Part shown: in pieces, positions 7,653 to 17,154 of the stretch | Layout of the letters: every line of letters begins with the position of its first letter | Numbering within the stretch: position 1 is the first letter of the stretch | Source: an uncultured Alphaproteobacteria bacterium | GTDB lineage: Bacteria > Pseudomonadota > Alphaproteobacteria > Rhizobiales > Aestuariivirgaceae | Assembly (NCBI GenBank): GCA_945957365.1 | Contig: CAMFKI010000003.1 | Span: forward strand, 186,001 to 250,000 | Reading direction: 5' to 3' | Length of the DNA stretch: 64,000 nucleotides | Program-made: the position numbers and the translations under genes | The notes under the pieces: generated by a model | Told to the model about the DNA's origin: nothing | What the model saw: only the letters and a program-made list of their open reading frames with translations | Database searches by the model: none

Positions 7653-9626
7653 ATGACCCATTATTCCGCCGAACAGACCCGCCACATGGCCAATGCCATC
7701 CGCGCCCTTTCCATGGATGCCGTGCAGAAGGCCAATTCCGGCCATCCCGGCCTGCCGATGGGTGCTGCCGACGTTGCAACCGTCCTCTTCACCCAGTTCT
7801 TCAAGTTCGACGCCGCCGACCCGCACTGGCCGGACCGTGACCGCTTCATCCTCTCCGCCGGCCACGGCTCGATGTTGCTCTATTCGCTGCTCCATCTCAC
7901 CGGCTACGCCGACATGACGCTGGATGAGATCAAGAACTTCCGCCAGATGGGTGCGAAGACCGCGGGCCACCCCGAGTTCGGCCACGCCACCGGCATCGAG
8001 ACGACGACGGGCCCCTTGGGCCAGGGAATCGCCAATGCGGTGGGCTTCGCCATCGCCGAGCGCCACCTCAACGCCGAGTTCGGCGACGGCCTCGTCAACC
8101 ACAAGACCTATGTGCTGGCCGGCGACGGCTGCCTGATGGAGGGCATCAGCCAGGAGGCGATCGCGCTTGCCGGCCACCTGAAACTCAGGAACCTCATCGT
8201 GCTGTGGGACGACAACGGCATCACCATCGACGGCAAGGTGTCGATGTCGGACTCGACCAACCAGCTCGCCCGCTTCGCGGCTTGCGGATGGACGGTCTCG
8301 GCCTGCGACGGCCACAACCCCGGCGAAATCTCCGCGTGCCTTTCGGCCGCGCAGCATGCCGACCGCCCGGTGCTGATCGCCTGCAAGACCACCATCGGCT
8401 ATGGTGCACCCACCAAGGCCGGCACCTCGGGCAGCCACGGCTCGCCGCTCGGCCCCGAAGAGATCGCCGGCGCCCGCAAGGCGCTGGGCTGGACCTACGA
8501 GCCCTTCGTGATCCCCAACGAACTGATGGACGCCTGGCGCCAGGCCGGCTCGCGCGGCACCGCCGACCGCACTGCCTGGGCTGCCCGCCTCGCGGCCTCG
8601 CCCAAGAAGGAAGAGTTCACCCGCCGTGTTTCCGGCAAGCTTCCCGCCAATTTCGATGTGGTGATCGCCGGCTACAAGCAGGAACTGGCCAAGAACCCGC
8701 CGGCACTCGCCACCCGCAACGCCTCGCAGAACGCACTCGACGTGATCAACGCCGCGGTGCCGGAAACGATCGGCGGTTCGGCCGACCTCACGGGCTCCAA
8801 CAACACCAAGTCGAAGGAGCTGAAGCCGCTCGACGCCCATAACTATGGTGGCCGTTATATCTACTACGGCATCCGCGAGCACGGCATGGCGGCGGCGATG
8901 AACGGCCTGGCGCTGCATGGCGGCGTCATCCCCTACGGCGGCACCTTCCTGGTCTTCACCGACTACTGCCGCCCGTCGATCCGCCTCTCGGCTCTGATGC
9001 AGACGCGCGTCATCTACGTGATGACGCATGATTCGATCGGGCTTGGCGAAGACGGCCCGACCCACCAGCCGGTCGAGCACGTCGCCGCGCTGCGCGTCAT
9101 CCCCAACCTCGCCGTCTATCGTCCCTGCGACGCGGTGGAGACTGCCGAGTGCTGGCAGCTGGCGCTGAAGGACGAGACCCGCCCCTCGGTCCTGGCGCTC
9201 ACCCGCCAGAAGCTGAAGCCCGCCCGCATCGCCTATTCGGAAGAAAACCTCTGCGCCCGCGGCGCCTATGAGATCGCGTCCGCCGACAAGAAGGCCGAGG
9301 TCGTGATCTTCGCCTCGGGATCCGAGGTCGAGATTGCGATCGCCGCAAAGGCCAAGCTCGACGCGGCGGGCAAGCCCACCCGCGTCGTCTCGGTTCCCTC
9401 CATGGAAAACTTCGAATGCCAGGACGCCGCCTACAAGGCAAAGGTCCTCGGCACCGAGAAGCACCGCATCGCCATCGAGGCCGGCGTGCGCACCGGCTGG
9501 GACCGCTTCATCGGCGTCGATGGAACCTTCATCGGCATGACGGGCTTCGGCGCCTCGGCCCCGGCCGAGCTGCTCTATGCGCATTTCGGCATCACCGCCG
9601 AAGCGGTGGTGAAGGCCGCAGGCTAA
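7653..9626 (+). CDS. tkt: Transketolase
   Basis: Thiamine-diphosphate enzyme moving two-carbon units between sugar phosphates in the pentose phosphate pathway (and Calvin cycle where present). The full set of transketolase motifs is readable: [38 protein letters not shown], the ThDP/Mg motif [13 protein letters not shown] with [10 protein letters not shown], and the pyrimidine-domain [13 protein letters not shown] with the catalytic Glu. The 657-residue length is normal. In many Rhizobiales tkt is followed by gap and pgk; here pgk follows directly after a 161-bp gap holding a palindromic repeat. It is divergent from zapA/DUF4164. Confidence 0.96.
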   Translation: MTHYSAEQTRHMANAIRALSMDAVQKANSGHPGLPMGAADVATVLFTQFFKFDAADPHWPDRDRFILSAGHGSMLLYSLLHLTGYADMTLDEIKNFRQMGAKTAGHPEFGHATGIETTTGPLGQGIANAVGFAIAERHLNAEFGDGLVNHKTYVLAGDGCLMEGISQEAIALAGHLKLRNLIVLWDDNGITIDGKVSMSDSTNQLARFAACGWTVSACDGHNPGEISACLSAAQHADRPVLIACKTTIGYGAPTKAGTSGSHGSPLGPEEIAGARKALGWTYEPFVIPNELMDAWRQAGSRGTADRTAWAARLAASPKKEEFTRRVSGKLPANFDVVIAGYKQELAKNPPALATRNASQNALDVINAAVPETIGGSADLTGSNNTKSKELKPLDAHNYGGRYIYYGIREHGMAAAMNGLALHGGVIPYGGTFLVFTDYCRPSIRLSALMQTRVIYVMTHDSIGLGEDGPTHQPVEHVAALRVIPNLAVYRPCDAVETAECWQLALKDETRPSVLALTRQKLKPARIAYSEENLCARGAYEIASADKKAEVVIFASGSEVEIAIAAKAKLDAAGKPTRVVSVPSMENFECQDAAYKAKVLGTEKHRIAIEAGVRTGWDRFIGVDGTFIGMTGFGASAPAELLYAHFGITAEAVVKAAG

Positions 9627-9666
9627 CCGACGGGTACGACACTTGCACCGGCATCCCTCCCCTCAA

Positions 9667-9748
9667 TGGCGTCACCCCAGCGAAAGCTGGGGCCCCGCCT
9701 TGGGCGCGGACAGGAAGCGGGGTGCCAGCTTTCGCTGGCATGACGGCA
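9667..9748. repeat. Dispersed palindromic repeat, family A, copy 1
   Basis: The left part contains GTCACCCCAGCGAAAGC-TGGGGCCCCGC and the right part GCGGGGTGCCAGCTTTCG-CTGGCATGACG, so the element folds into a long imperfect hairpin and each arm is itself a palindrome around GCGAAAGC/GCTTTCGC. A second copy in the same orientation lies at 53422-53503, differing mainly in the spacer. It sits between tkt and pgk. Such elements are dispersed in many alphaproteobacterial genomes. Confidence 0.85.
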
Positions 9749-9787
9749 ATCTGAAACACTCTACTTTTCTCTGAAGGGAGAGATCGC

Positions 9788-10975
9788 ATGCCCGCTTTCC
9801 GCACGCTCGACGACGTCAATGTTTCCGGCAAGCGCGTTCTCTGCCGGGTCGACCTCAACGTCCCCATCGCCGACGGCAAGGTGACGGACGCAACCCGCAT
9901 CGAGCGCGTGGTGCCCACCCTGCGCGAGATACTGAACAAGGGCGGCGCCCTCATCGTGCTCGCCCACTTCGACCGGCCCAAGGGCAAGGTGGTGCCGGAA
10001 ATGTCGCTCCGCCCCGTGGCGGCGGAACTCGAGAAGCAGCTCGGCCACCCGGTGAAGTTCGTCTTCACCGACTGGCAGTCCACCCCGCAGGTGGACGTAA
10101 AGCCGGGCGAATGCGTGCTGATGGAAAACACCCGCTACCACGCCGGCGAGGAAAAGAACGACGAGGGCTTCTCGAAGATGCTCGCCTCGCTGGGCGACAT
10201 CTATGTCAACGATGCCTTCTCGGCCGCCCACCGCGCGCACTCCTCCACCGAGGGCATCGCGCATTTCATTCCGGCCTATGCCGGCCGCGCCATGGAAGCC
10301 GAACTCAAGGCCCTGCAGCTGGCGCTCGAGACGCCGAAGCGGCCGGTCATCGCCATTGTCGGCGGCGCCAAGGTCTCGACCAAGCTCGACCTCCTCGGCA
10401 ATCTCGTGAAGAAGGTCGATGCGCTGGTGATCGGCGGCGCCATGGCCAACACCTTCCTGCTGGCCCAGGGCAATGCGGTCGGCAAGTCGCTCGCCGAGCG
10501 CGACCTCCTCGAGACGGCGCGCCACATCCTGCAGGCCGCGGAAAACGCCAAGTGCGCCGTCATCCTGCCGGTCGACGGCATCGTGGCGAAGGAATTCAAG
10601 GCCGGTGCCGCCTCGCATGATTATGGCGTCGACGCCATCCCGGCCGACGGCATGATCCTCGACGTCGGCCCCATGTCGGTCGACCGCATCAATGCCGCGA
10701 TCGACGACGCCCATACGCTGGTGTGGAACGGCCCCCTCGGCGCCTTCGAGGTCGAGCCCTTCGACCGTGCGACGGTTGCCGCCGCGAAGCACGCAGCCAG
10801 GCGCACGGCGGACGGCAAGCTCGTCTCCGTGGCGGGCGGCGGCGACACAGTCGCGGCGCTGAACCACGCGGGCGTGGCGCGTGACTTCACCTACATCTCG
10901 ACCGCCGGTGGCGCCTTCCTCGAATGGCTCGAAGGCAAGCCGCTGCCGGGCGTCAAGGCGCTGGAAAGCAAGTGA
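9788..10975 (+). CDS. pgk: Phosphoglycerate kinase
   Basis: Interconverts 1,3-bisphosphoglycerate + ADP and 3-phosphoglycerate + ATP. Visible family motifs: [12 protein letters not shown] (substrate binding), [20 protein letters not shown], the nucleotide segment [21 protein letters not shown] and the C-terminal [10 protein letters not shown]. At 395 residues it is of usual size. GGAG-type ribosome site (AGGGAGA) precedes ATG 9788. The ThiE-like gene begins with a GTG inside the last codons of pgk (4-base overlap), so translation is coupled. Neither gap nor fba is present nearby, unlike the common tkt-gap-pgk-fba order. Confidence 0.96.
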   Translation: MPAFRTLDDVNVSGKRVLCRVDLNVPIADGKVTDATRIERVVPTLREILNKGGALIVLAHFDRPKGKVVPEMSLRPVAAELEKQLGHPVKFVFTDWQSTPQVDVKPGECVLMENTRYHAGEEKNDEGFSKMLASLGDIYVNDAFSAAHRAHSSTEGIAHFIPAYAGRAMEAELKALQLALETPKRPVIAIVGGAKVSTKLDLLGNLVKKVDALVIGGAMANTFLLAQGNAVGKSLAERDLLETARHILQAAENAKCAVILPVDGIVAKEFKAGAASHDYGVDAIPADGMILDVGPMSVDRINAAIDDAHTLVWNGPLGAFEVEPFDRATVAAAKHAARRTADGKLVSVAGGGDTVAALNHAGVARDFTYISTAGGAFLEWLEGKPLPGVKALESK

Positions 10976-11550
10976 GCCCACCGCGCTTCTTTCTCGTGGC
11001 TCCCGAAGGGCTGGCTGCGACGCAGGTCACCGCATGTGTCAAGGCCTCATGCGAAGTGGGGGATGTCGCGAGCCTGCTGGTGCCCGCCGCTGTCGCCAAG
11101 GACGTGACGGCAGCCGCACAGGAGCTGGGCGTCGCCGTGCTTGTGGCGGGCGAGGCGCGTGACGCGGCACGCGCCGGGGCTGACGGCATCCAGGTCGAGG
11201 CCAATACCGATGACGTCGCTGCGGCGCGCGAGTCGGTGGGCAAGGACCGCTTCGTCGGCGCCCATGCGGGCGGTTCGCGCCACTTCGCGATGGAAGCCGC
11301 CGAGGCCGGGGCCGACTACATCGCCTTCGACCAGAACTCCGCGAGCGTCGGCGGTGAGCCGATCATCCGCTGGTGGTCCGACATGATGGAAATCCCCTGC
11401 GTGGCCTTCACGCCAGTGGAGCCTGCCGATCTCGACATATTGCTGCCGCAGAAGCCGGACTTCATCCGCCCGTCGGACGCGATGTGGCAGGGGCCGGACG
11501 AGGCCCGCCGCATCGTCTCGGCGCTGTCGCAACGCCTCGGAACCCCATGA
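10972..11550 (+). CDS. ThiE/TenI-like TIM-barrel protein (thiamine phosphate synthase-like)
   Basis: A 192-residue protein with the alternating pattern of a TIM barrel ([75 protein letters not shown]). The segment around GADYIAF resembles the ThiE phosphate-binding strand, but the strict thiamine phosphate synthase motifs (HxGQxD and the GPVFxTxTK loop) are not recognisable, so catalytic thiamine synthesis is doubtful. The GTG start at 10972 overlaps the pgk stop. Its own stop overlaps the ATG of the next gene (ATGA). Placed after pgk in many Rhizobiales; a real function there has not been shown to my knowledge. Confidence 0.75.
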   Translation: MSPPRFFLVAPEGLAATQVTACVKASCEVGDVASLLVPAAVAKDVTAAAQELGVAVLVAGEARDAARAGADGIQVEANTDDVAAARESVGKDRFVGAHAGGSRHFAMEAAEAGADYIAFDQNSASVGGEPIIRWWSDMMEIPCVAFTPVEPADLDILLPQKPDFIRPSDAMWQGPDEARRIVSALSQRLGTP

Positions 11551-12443
11551 CACGCAAGGCCGCCCTCCTCGCACTGCTGCTGCTCGCCACCCCGGCCGGC
11601 GCCGCCACCATCGACGATGCGCAGACGGCCTATGACGCAGGCGATTTCGCCACCGCACTGGCCGATGTGAAGCCACTCGCCGAGGCCGGCGACGTCAAGG
11701 CCATGACGCTGCTCGGGCTCATGTACCGCAAGGGCGAGGGCATGGCCGCCGACACCGATGCCGCGATCAGCTGGCTCACCCGTGCGGCCGACCAGAACGA
11801 CGCGCGCGCCGAACTGGCGCTCGCCATGATCTGGCTCGACCAGAAGGACGCACGCTACGACTATTCGAAAGGCGAGGCGCTGCTGCGCAAGGCGGCCGAT
11901 GCCGGCCTGGCGGATGCGCAGTTCAACATGGGGCTGCTCGCCTCTGGCGCCTTCGACAACCCCACCGATTTCGCCAACGCCGCCGCCTGGTTCAAGAAGG
12001 CGGCGGACCAGGGCCACGCCGCCGCGCAGTACAATCTGGGCGTGCTCTATCTCGAGGGCCAGGGCGTCGACAAGGACCCGGTGAAGGCCGCGGCGCTGAT
12101 CGGCGCGGCCGCCGACAAGGGCAATCCCGATGCCATGATGGATTATGGCGTCCTGGTCTTCCGCGGCGAGGGCGTGCAGCAGAACGAGAAGATCGGCGCA
12201 CAATGGCTGATCCTCGCGGCGAAACGTGGCAACCCCATCGCCCAGAACCGCGCCGCGCGGCTCTATCTTTTCGGCAAGGGCGTCGACGCCGACCCGGTCG
12301 AGGCGATGAAATGGAACATCCTCGCCAGCAAGTCCGGCCGCAGCGACGTGGAACTGGATTCGATGCTGGCGAAACTCACCGATGCCCAGAAGCAGGAAGC
12401 CCAGGCGCGGGCCGATGCGTTCAAGCCGGTGGCGGTGAAGTAA
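11547..12443 (+). CDS. Secreted Sel1-like repeat (SLR) protein
   Basis: 298 residues with a Sec signal peptide ([21 protein letters not shown]). It is followed by at least five Sel1-type TPR-like repeats, each with the A-x-x-x-L-G-x-x-Y/G pattern (LLGLMYRKGEGMAADTDAA, FNMGLLASGAF, YNLGVLYLEGQGVDKDPVKA, MMDYGVLVFRGEGVQQN). Such proteins act as adaptors in the periplasm or at the membrane. The start codon overlaps the stop of the ThiE-like gene, making pgk, the ThiE-like gene and this gene one coupled unit. The partner is unknown. It ends seven bases from the convergent acyl-CoA ligase stop. Confidence 0.87.
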   Translation: MTRKAALLALLLLATPAGAATIDDAQTAYDAGDFATALADVKPLAEAGDVKAMTLLGLMYRKGEGMAADTDAAISWLTRAADQNDARAELALAMIWLDQKDARYDYSKGEALLRKAADAGLADAQFNMGLLASGAFDNPTDFANAAAWFKKAADQGHAAAQYNLGVLYLEGQGVDKDPVKAAALIGAAADKGNPDAMMDYGVLVFRGEGVQQNEKIGAQWLILAAKRGNPIAQNRAARLYLFGKGVDADPVEAMKWNILASKSGRSDVELDSMLAKLTDAQKQEAQARADAFKPVAVK

Positions 12444-12449
12444 GCGCCT

Positions 12450-14075
12450 TCACACGTCCTTCGCCATGTCCCTGAGCTTGAATTTCTGGATCTTGCCCGT
12501 CGAGGTCTTCGGCAGCTCGGTGAACACCACGTGGCGCGGCGCCTTGAAATGTGCGAGGCCCTGGCGGCACCAGGTGATGATCTCCTCGGGCGTCGCTTCC
12601 TTGCCGGGCCGCAGCTCGACGAAGGCGCAAGGCGTCTCGCCCCATTTCTCGTCGGGCCTGGCCACCACCGCCGCTGCCTGCACCGCAGGATGCTTGTAGA
12701 GCACGTCCTCGACCTCGATGGAGGAGATGTTCTCGCCGCCCGAGATGATGATGTCCTTGGAACGGTCCTTGAGCTGGATATAGCCGTCGGGGTGCAGCAC
12801 GCCGAGGTCGCCCGAATGGAACCAGCCGCCACGGAAGGCTTCGGCGGAAGCCTTCGGGTTCTTGAGATAGCCCTTCATCACGATGTTGCCGCGGAACATC
12901 ACCTCGCCCATGGTTTCGCCATCGGCCGGCACGCGCTGCATGGTTTCGGGGTCCATCACGGTGAGGTCCTCGAGCGCGTGGTAGCGCACGCCCTGGCGCG
13001 CCTTCTTCTGGGCGCGCTTCGGGCCATCGAGCAGGTCCCAGTCGTCCTTCCAGTCATTGACCACGGCGGGGCCATAGGTCTCGGTCAGGCCATAGAGATG
13101 GGTGACGTTGAAGCCCTGCTCCGACATCGCGGCCAGCACCGCCTCGGGCGGTGGGGCGGCGGCCGTGAAGAACTCGACCTTGCGGGCAAGCGGCTTCTTG
13201 TCCTCCGCCGGGGCGTTGAGGATCGTCGACATCACGATGGGGGCGCCGCAGAGATGGGTCACCTGGTGCTCGGCGAGCGCTTCCCAGATCAGTTTCGGGC
13301 GCACCCAGCGCAGCGTCACATGCGTTCCGCCGACGACCGAGATCGACCACGGAAAGCACCAGCCGTTGCAGTGGAACATCGGCAGCGTCCAGAGATAGAC
13401 CGGGTGCTTCGGCATCGACGCGGTCAGCACATTGCCTTGCGCCAGCAGATAGGCGCCGCGGTGGTGATAGACCACGCCCTTGGGGTTTCCCGTCGTGCCG
13501 GAGGTGTAGTTGAGCGAGATCGCCTCCCACTCATCCTCGGGCCACAGCCATTCGAACGCCGCATCACCGCTCGCCACGAATTGCTCGTAGTCGATGGCGC
13601 CCACGCGCTCGCCATCGACGGCGAATTCCGGGTCGACATAGTCGATCACGATGGGGTGAGGCCCCGGCATCAGCGCGAGGGCGTCCCGGGCGAGTTTCGA
13701 GAATTCCTTGTCGACGACCAGGATCTTCGCTTCCGCGTGGCCGAGCGAGAAGGCAATGGTGGCGGCATCGAGCCTTGTGTTGAGCGTGTTGAGCACCGCC
13801 CCGGTCATCGGCACGCCGTAGTGGCATTCGAGCATGGCGGGCGTGTTGGCGAGCAGCACCGACACCGTCTCGCCCTTCCTGATCCCCGCCTTCGCGAGCG
13901 ACGAGGCCAGCTGCCGGCAGCGCGCATAGAACTGCGCATAGGTGGTGCGCTGCTTGCCATGGATGATCGCCGCCTGGTCGGGGTAGACGGCGGCCGAGCG
14001 CGCGAGGAAGGTCAGCGGCGTCAGCGGCTGGTAATTGGCGGGGTTCTTGTCGAGGTCGGTCTCGTAGGCGGACAT
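12450..14075 (-). CDS. Acyl-CoA synthetase (AMP-forming), medium/short-chain type
   Basis: Activates a carboxylic acid to its CoA thioester through an acyl-adenylate. The P-loop-like motif SLNYTSGTTGNPKGVVYHH, the adenine-binding GLTETYGPAVV, the hinge-proximal GGWFHSGDLGVLHPDGYIQLKDR and the C-terminal catalytic lysine in KTSTGKIQKF are all present. The 541-residue length and the sequence resemble the family containing medium-chain fatty acyl and methylmercaptopropionyl-CoA ligases (DmdB-like). ATG 14075 follows AAGGGTG; an upstream in-frame ATG lacks homology. It is divergent from prpE. The exact acid substrate cannot be read from the sequence. Confidence 0.88.
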   Translation of the reverse strand: MSAYETDLDKNPANYQPLTPLTFLARSAAVYPDQAAIIHGKQRTTYAQFYARCRQLASSLAKAGIRKGETVSVLLANTPAMLECHYGVPMTGAVLNTLNTRLDAATIAFSLGHAEAKILVVDKEFSKLARDALALMPGPHPIVIDYVDPEFAVDGERVGAIDYEQFVASGDAAFEWLWPEDEWEAISLNYTSGTTGNPKGVVYHHRGAYLLAQGNVLTASMPKHPVYLWTLPMFHCNGWCFPWSISVVGGTHVTLRWVRPKLIWEALAEHQVTHLCGAPIVMSTILNAPAEDKKPLARKVEFFTAAAPPPEAVLAAMSEQGFNVTHLYGLTETYGPAVVNDWKDDWDLLDGPKRAQKKARQGVRYHALEDLTVMDPETMQRVPADGETMGEVMFRGNIVMKGYLKNPKASAEAFRGGWFHSGDLGVLHPDGYIQLKDRSKDIIISGGENISSIEVEDVLYKHPAVQAAAVVARPDEKWGETPCAFVELRPGKEATPEEIITWCRQGLAHFKAPRHVVFTELPKTSTGKIQKFKLRDMAKDV

Positions 14076-14233
14076 CCGGGCACCCTTCAATTCGTTCGGC
14101 CCCCGTTCTAGCCCGTTCTCACCCGCCGTCAAAGCCGGGCGGGGCCCTGAAGGACGCGACCAATTGCTAACTCGATTCCCGCCGCCCGGGAGCCGATAAA
14201 GACGCCAAATTCCGCCCGAGGGAGGGAGCCAGA

Positions 14234-16135
14234 ATGAGCCGCTACCACGAGACCTATGCCGCCTGGAAACAGGACCCCGCCGGCTTCTGGGCCGGCGCCG
14301 CCAAGGGGGTGGACTGGGTGAAGCCCTGGACGGATGTCTATGCCAGGGTCGCCGGCCTCGACCGCTGGTTCGTGGGCGCGGAATGCAACACCTGCTGGAA
14401 CGCGGTCGACCGCCACGTGAAGGCCGGCAACGGCGAGCGCCTCGCCGTCATCTATGACAGCCCGATCACCGGCGCCAAGGCCAAGTACAGCTATAACCAG
14501 CTCCTCGACGAGGTGGCGACACTCGCAGCGGCACTCGAGGACCTCGGCGTCCGCAAGGGCGACCGTGTCATCCTCTACATGCCGATGATCCCGCAGGCGC
14601 TCTTCGCCATGCTGGCCTGCGCCCGCCTCGGCGCCATCCATTCCGTCGTCTTCGGCGGCTTCGCGCCGCCCGAACTCGCGACCCGCATCAACGACGCCAA
14701 GCCCAAGGTCATCATGACCGCCTCCTGCGGCATCGAGCCCAACCGCGTCATCCCCTACAAGCCCCTTCTCGACCAGGCGCTCGACATCGCCGCCCACAAG
14801 GTGGAGGCCTGCGTCGTGTTCCAGCGCGAGCAGGTTCAGGCCGAGCTCAAGACCGGCCGCGACCACGACTGGGATGGCATCTGCCACGTCGCCCGCGGCT
14901 TCGGACGCAAGGCCGATTGCGTTGCGGTGAAGGCCACGGACCCACTGTACATCCTCTACACCTCCGGCACGACGGGCCAGCCCAAGGGTGTCGTCCGCGA
15001 CAATGGCGGCCACATGGTCGCGCTCAAGTGGTCGATGGACAATATCTACGACATCAAGCCGGGCGAAGTGTTCTGGTCGGCCTCCGACGTGGGCTGGGTG
15101 GTCGGCCACAGCTACATCGTCTATGCTCCGCTGCTGCAGGGCGCCACCACCGTGGTCTTCGAGGGCAAGCCCGTGGGCACGCCCGATGCCGGCACCTTCT
15201 GGCGGGTGATCTCGGAATATGGCGTCTCGGCGCTGTTCACCGCCCCCACTGCCTTCCGTGCCATCCGCAAGGAAGACCCGGACGGCAACTTCATCCGCAA
15301 ATATGATCTCACGTCGCTGCGCACCCTCTTCCTCGCCGGCGAGCGCGCCGATCCGGATACGGTGAAATGGGCGGAAGAGATGCTGCACATCCCTGTCATC
15401 GACCATTGGTGGCAGACCGAAACCGGCTGGACAATCGCCGGCAATCCCATTGGCCTCGGCATGCTGCCGGTGAAGCACGGCTCGCCCACGGTGGCGATGC
15501 CGGGCTATGACATCCAGGTGCTCGACGAGGGCGGCCATGAAGTGCCGCGTGGCCAGTTGGGTGCGATCTGCGTGAAGCTGCCGCTGCCGCCCTCGTGCCT
15601 TCCCACGCTGTGGAACAACGACGAGCGCTTCCGCAAGAGCTACCTCGCGCACTTCCCCGGCTATTACGAGACGGCGGACGCGGGCTACATGGACGCGGAT
15701 GGTTATCTCTACATCATGGCCCGCACCGACGACATCATCAACGTCGCCGGCCACCGCCTCTCGACCGGCGGCATGGAGGAAGTGCTGGCCGGCCATCCGA
15801 ACGTCGCCGAGACCGCGGTGATCGGCATTGCCGACCAGCTCAAGGGCCAGGTGCCGGTGGGCTTCGTCGTCCTGAAGTCGGGCGTCGCGCGGCCAGCCGC
15901 CGACATCGAGGCCGAATGCGTGAAGCGCATCCGCGAGAAGATCGGCGCGGTGGCAGCCTTGAAGACCGTCGTCGTCGTGCCGCGCCTGCCCAAGACGCGC
16001 TCCGGCAAGATCCTCCGCGCCACCATGCGCAAGATCGCCGACAAGGAAGAGTTCAAGACGCCGGCCACCATCGACGATCCGGTGATCCTCGACGAAATCC
16101 GCTCCGCACTCGGCAGCAAGGGGATCGGGGTTTAA
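14234..16135 (+). CDS. prpE: Propionyl-CoA synthetase
   Basis: AMP-forming ligase of the acetyl/propionyl-CoA synthetase group, 633 residues. The N-terminal DWVKPWTDVYA, LDRWFVGAECNTCWNAVDRH pattern is typical of PrpE and distinguishes it from Acs. Other motifs: LYTSGTTGQPKGVV, WWQTETGW, the YETADAGYMDADGYLYIMARTDD hinge and the acetylatable lysine in KTRSGKILR. AGGGAGG precedes the ATG. No methylcitrate-cycle genes are nearby, so it may feed the methylmalonyl-CoA route; that is inference. It is divergent from the other acyl-CoA ligase. Confidence 0.92.
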   Translation: MSRYHETYAAWKQDPAGFWAGAAKGVDWVKPWTDVYARVAGLDRWFVGAECNTCWNAVDRHVKAGNGERLAVIYDSPITGAKAKYSYNQLLDEVATLAAALEDLGVRKGDRVILYMPMIPQALFAMLACARLGAIHSVVFGGFAPPELATRINDAKPKVIMTASCGIEPNRVIPYKPLLDQALDIAAHKVEACVVFQREQVQAELKTGRDHDWDGICHVARGFGRKADCVAVKATDPLYILYTSGTTGQPKGVVRDNGGHMVALKWSMDNIYDIKPGEVFWSASDVGWVVGHSYIVYAPLLQGATTVVFEGKPVGTPDAGTFWRVISEYGVSALFTAPTAFRAIRKEDPDGNFIRKYDLTSLRTLFLAGERADPDTVKWAEEMLHIPVIDHWWQTETGWTIAGNPIGLGMLPVKHGSPTVAMPGYDIQVLDEGGHEVPRGQLGAICVKLPLPPSCLPTLWNNDERFRKSYLAHFPGYYETADAGYMDADGYLYIMARTDDIINVAGHRLSTGGMEEVLAGHPNVAETAVIGIADQLKGQVPVGFVVLKSGVARPAADIEAECVKRIREKIGAVAALKTVVVVPRLPKTRSGKILRATMRKIADKEEFKTPATIDDPVILDEIRSALGSKGIGV

Positions 16136-16151
16136 CCGATTCCTCCCGGCA

Positions 16152-16236
16152 TTCACCTTGCCTCGGCTTGACCGGGGTATCCTTTTCTACGCCCACCAAA
16201 GAGGATCGCCCGGTCAAGCCGGGCGAAGGTGAGTTA
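16152..16236. repeat. Dispersed palindromic repeat, family B, copy 1
   Basis: Begins TTCACCTTGCCTCGGCTT-GACCGGGGTATCC and ends GGATCGCCCGGTCAAGCC-GGGCGAAGGTGAG, so CACCTT..AAGGTG and GGCTTGACCGGG..CCCGGTCAAGCC pair into a long hairpin. A related copy lies at 41842-41934. Placed between the convergent ends of prpE and the DUF2189 gene, where it may also act as a bidirectional terminator. Confidence 0.82.
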
Positions 16237-16253
16237 TGGGCGGGCCCGAGCCT

Positions 16254-17054
16254 TCACGCCCCCGCCACCACCGCCTTGTACAGATGCCACGTCGCGTGGC
16301 CCAGCACCGGCAGCACCACGAGCAGGCCTAGGAACATCGGCACGAAGGCGAGGAAGGTCAGCGCCACCACCAGGATGCCGAAGCCGATCATCGGCACCGG
16401 GTTCTGCAGCACCGACTTGAAGCTGTAGATGATGCCGGTGATGAGGTCGATCTCGCGGTCGAGCAGCAGCGGAATGCCGACGACCGTGGTGCAGAACAGC
16501 ACCCAGGAGATGAAGGCGCCGACACCCGTGCCCATGCCGAGGAAGCCCATGCCCTCGGGCGTCGTCGTCACCACCGTCCAGAATTCTTCGAGCGACGAGA
16601 AGGACTTGAAGCCGAGGAAGATCGCCAGCAGCATCCTCACCTCGTAGAGCCACATCCAGAAGATGAAGAGCACGACGAAGGCCATCCACGCCACCTGGCG
16701 CTTTCGCTGGGCGAAGATCACCACGAGGATCTCGCCGAACTTCAGCGGCTGGCCTGATTCGATGCGGCGGCTGGTTTCGTAGAGCCCCACCGCGATGAAG
16801 GGCCCGATCAGCGGAAAGCCGACCGCGATGGGAATGATCCACCACGGCTCGTGGTAAACCTTGAGCAACAGGAACATGGCGATGCCACCCGCGGCATAGA
16901 TGGCGCCGAAGAACAGCCCGATCAGCGGCGCCCTGAGAAAATCCCGCCAGCCGGCGGCAAGCGCCGCCTTCACGTCGGCGAAGGAAATCGTGTTGATCTT
17001 CACGGCCGGCGGCCGCGGCGTGAAGGCAACCGTCTCTTCGCTCGAAGTGGTCAT
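16254..17054 (-). CDS. DUF2189 integral membrane protein
   Basis: 266 residues with about six to seven hydrophobic helices (PLIGLFFGAIYAAGGIAMFL, IIPIAVGFPLIGPFIAVGLY, VAWMAFVVLFIFWMWLYEV and others). The VGLYETSRRIESGQPLKFGEI segment after the second pair of helices is characteristic of DUF2189 membrane proteins, found widely in alphaproteobacteria near oxidase genes or as single genes. No catalytic residues stand out and no signal peptide is cleaved. It is divergent from the MFS gene with a 100-bp gap. Function unknown. Confidence 0.8.
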   Translation of the reverse strand: MTTSSEETVAFTPRPPAVKINTISFADVKAALAAGWRDFLRAPLIGLFFGAIYAAGGIAMFLLLKVYHEPWWIIPIAVGFPLIGPFIAVGLYETSRRIESGQPLKFGEILVVIFAQRKRQVAWMAFVVLFIFWMWLYEVRMLLAIFLGFKSFSSLEEFWTVVTTTPEGMGFLGMGTGVGAFISWVLFCTTVVGIPLLLDREIDLITGIIYSFKSVLQNPVPMIGFGILVVALTFLAFVPMFLGLLVVLPVLGHATWHLYKAVVAGA

Positions 17055-17154
17055 GGTCCCTCCGGATTCGCGTTCCTGTTGCGGCGGAGAATGCCGTGTG
17101 GCGGCGGCCTCTGCAATCCGCTAGGGATGCAGCGCAACATAAGATGATGACACG

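Noticed and set aside
10972..11550. Functional thiamine phosphate synthase
   Set aside because: The catalytic loops of ThiE are not recognisable; kept as ThiE/TenI-like only.
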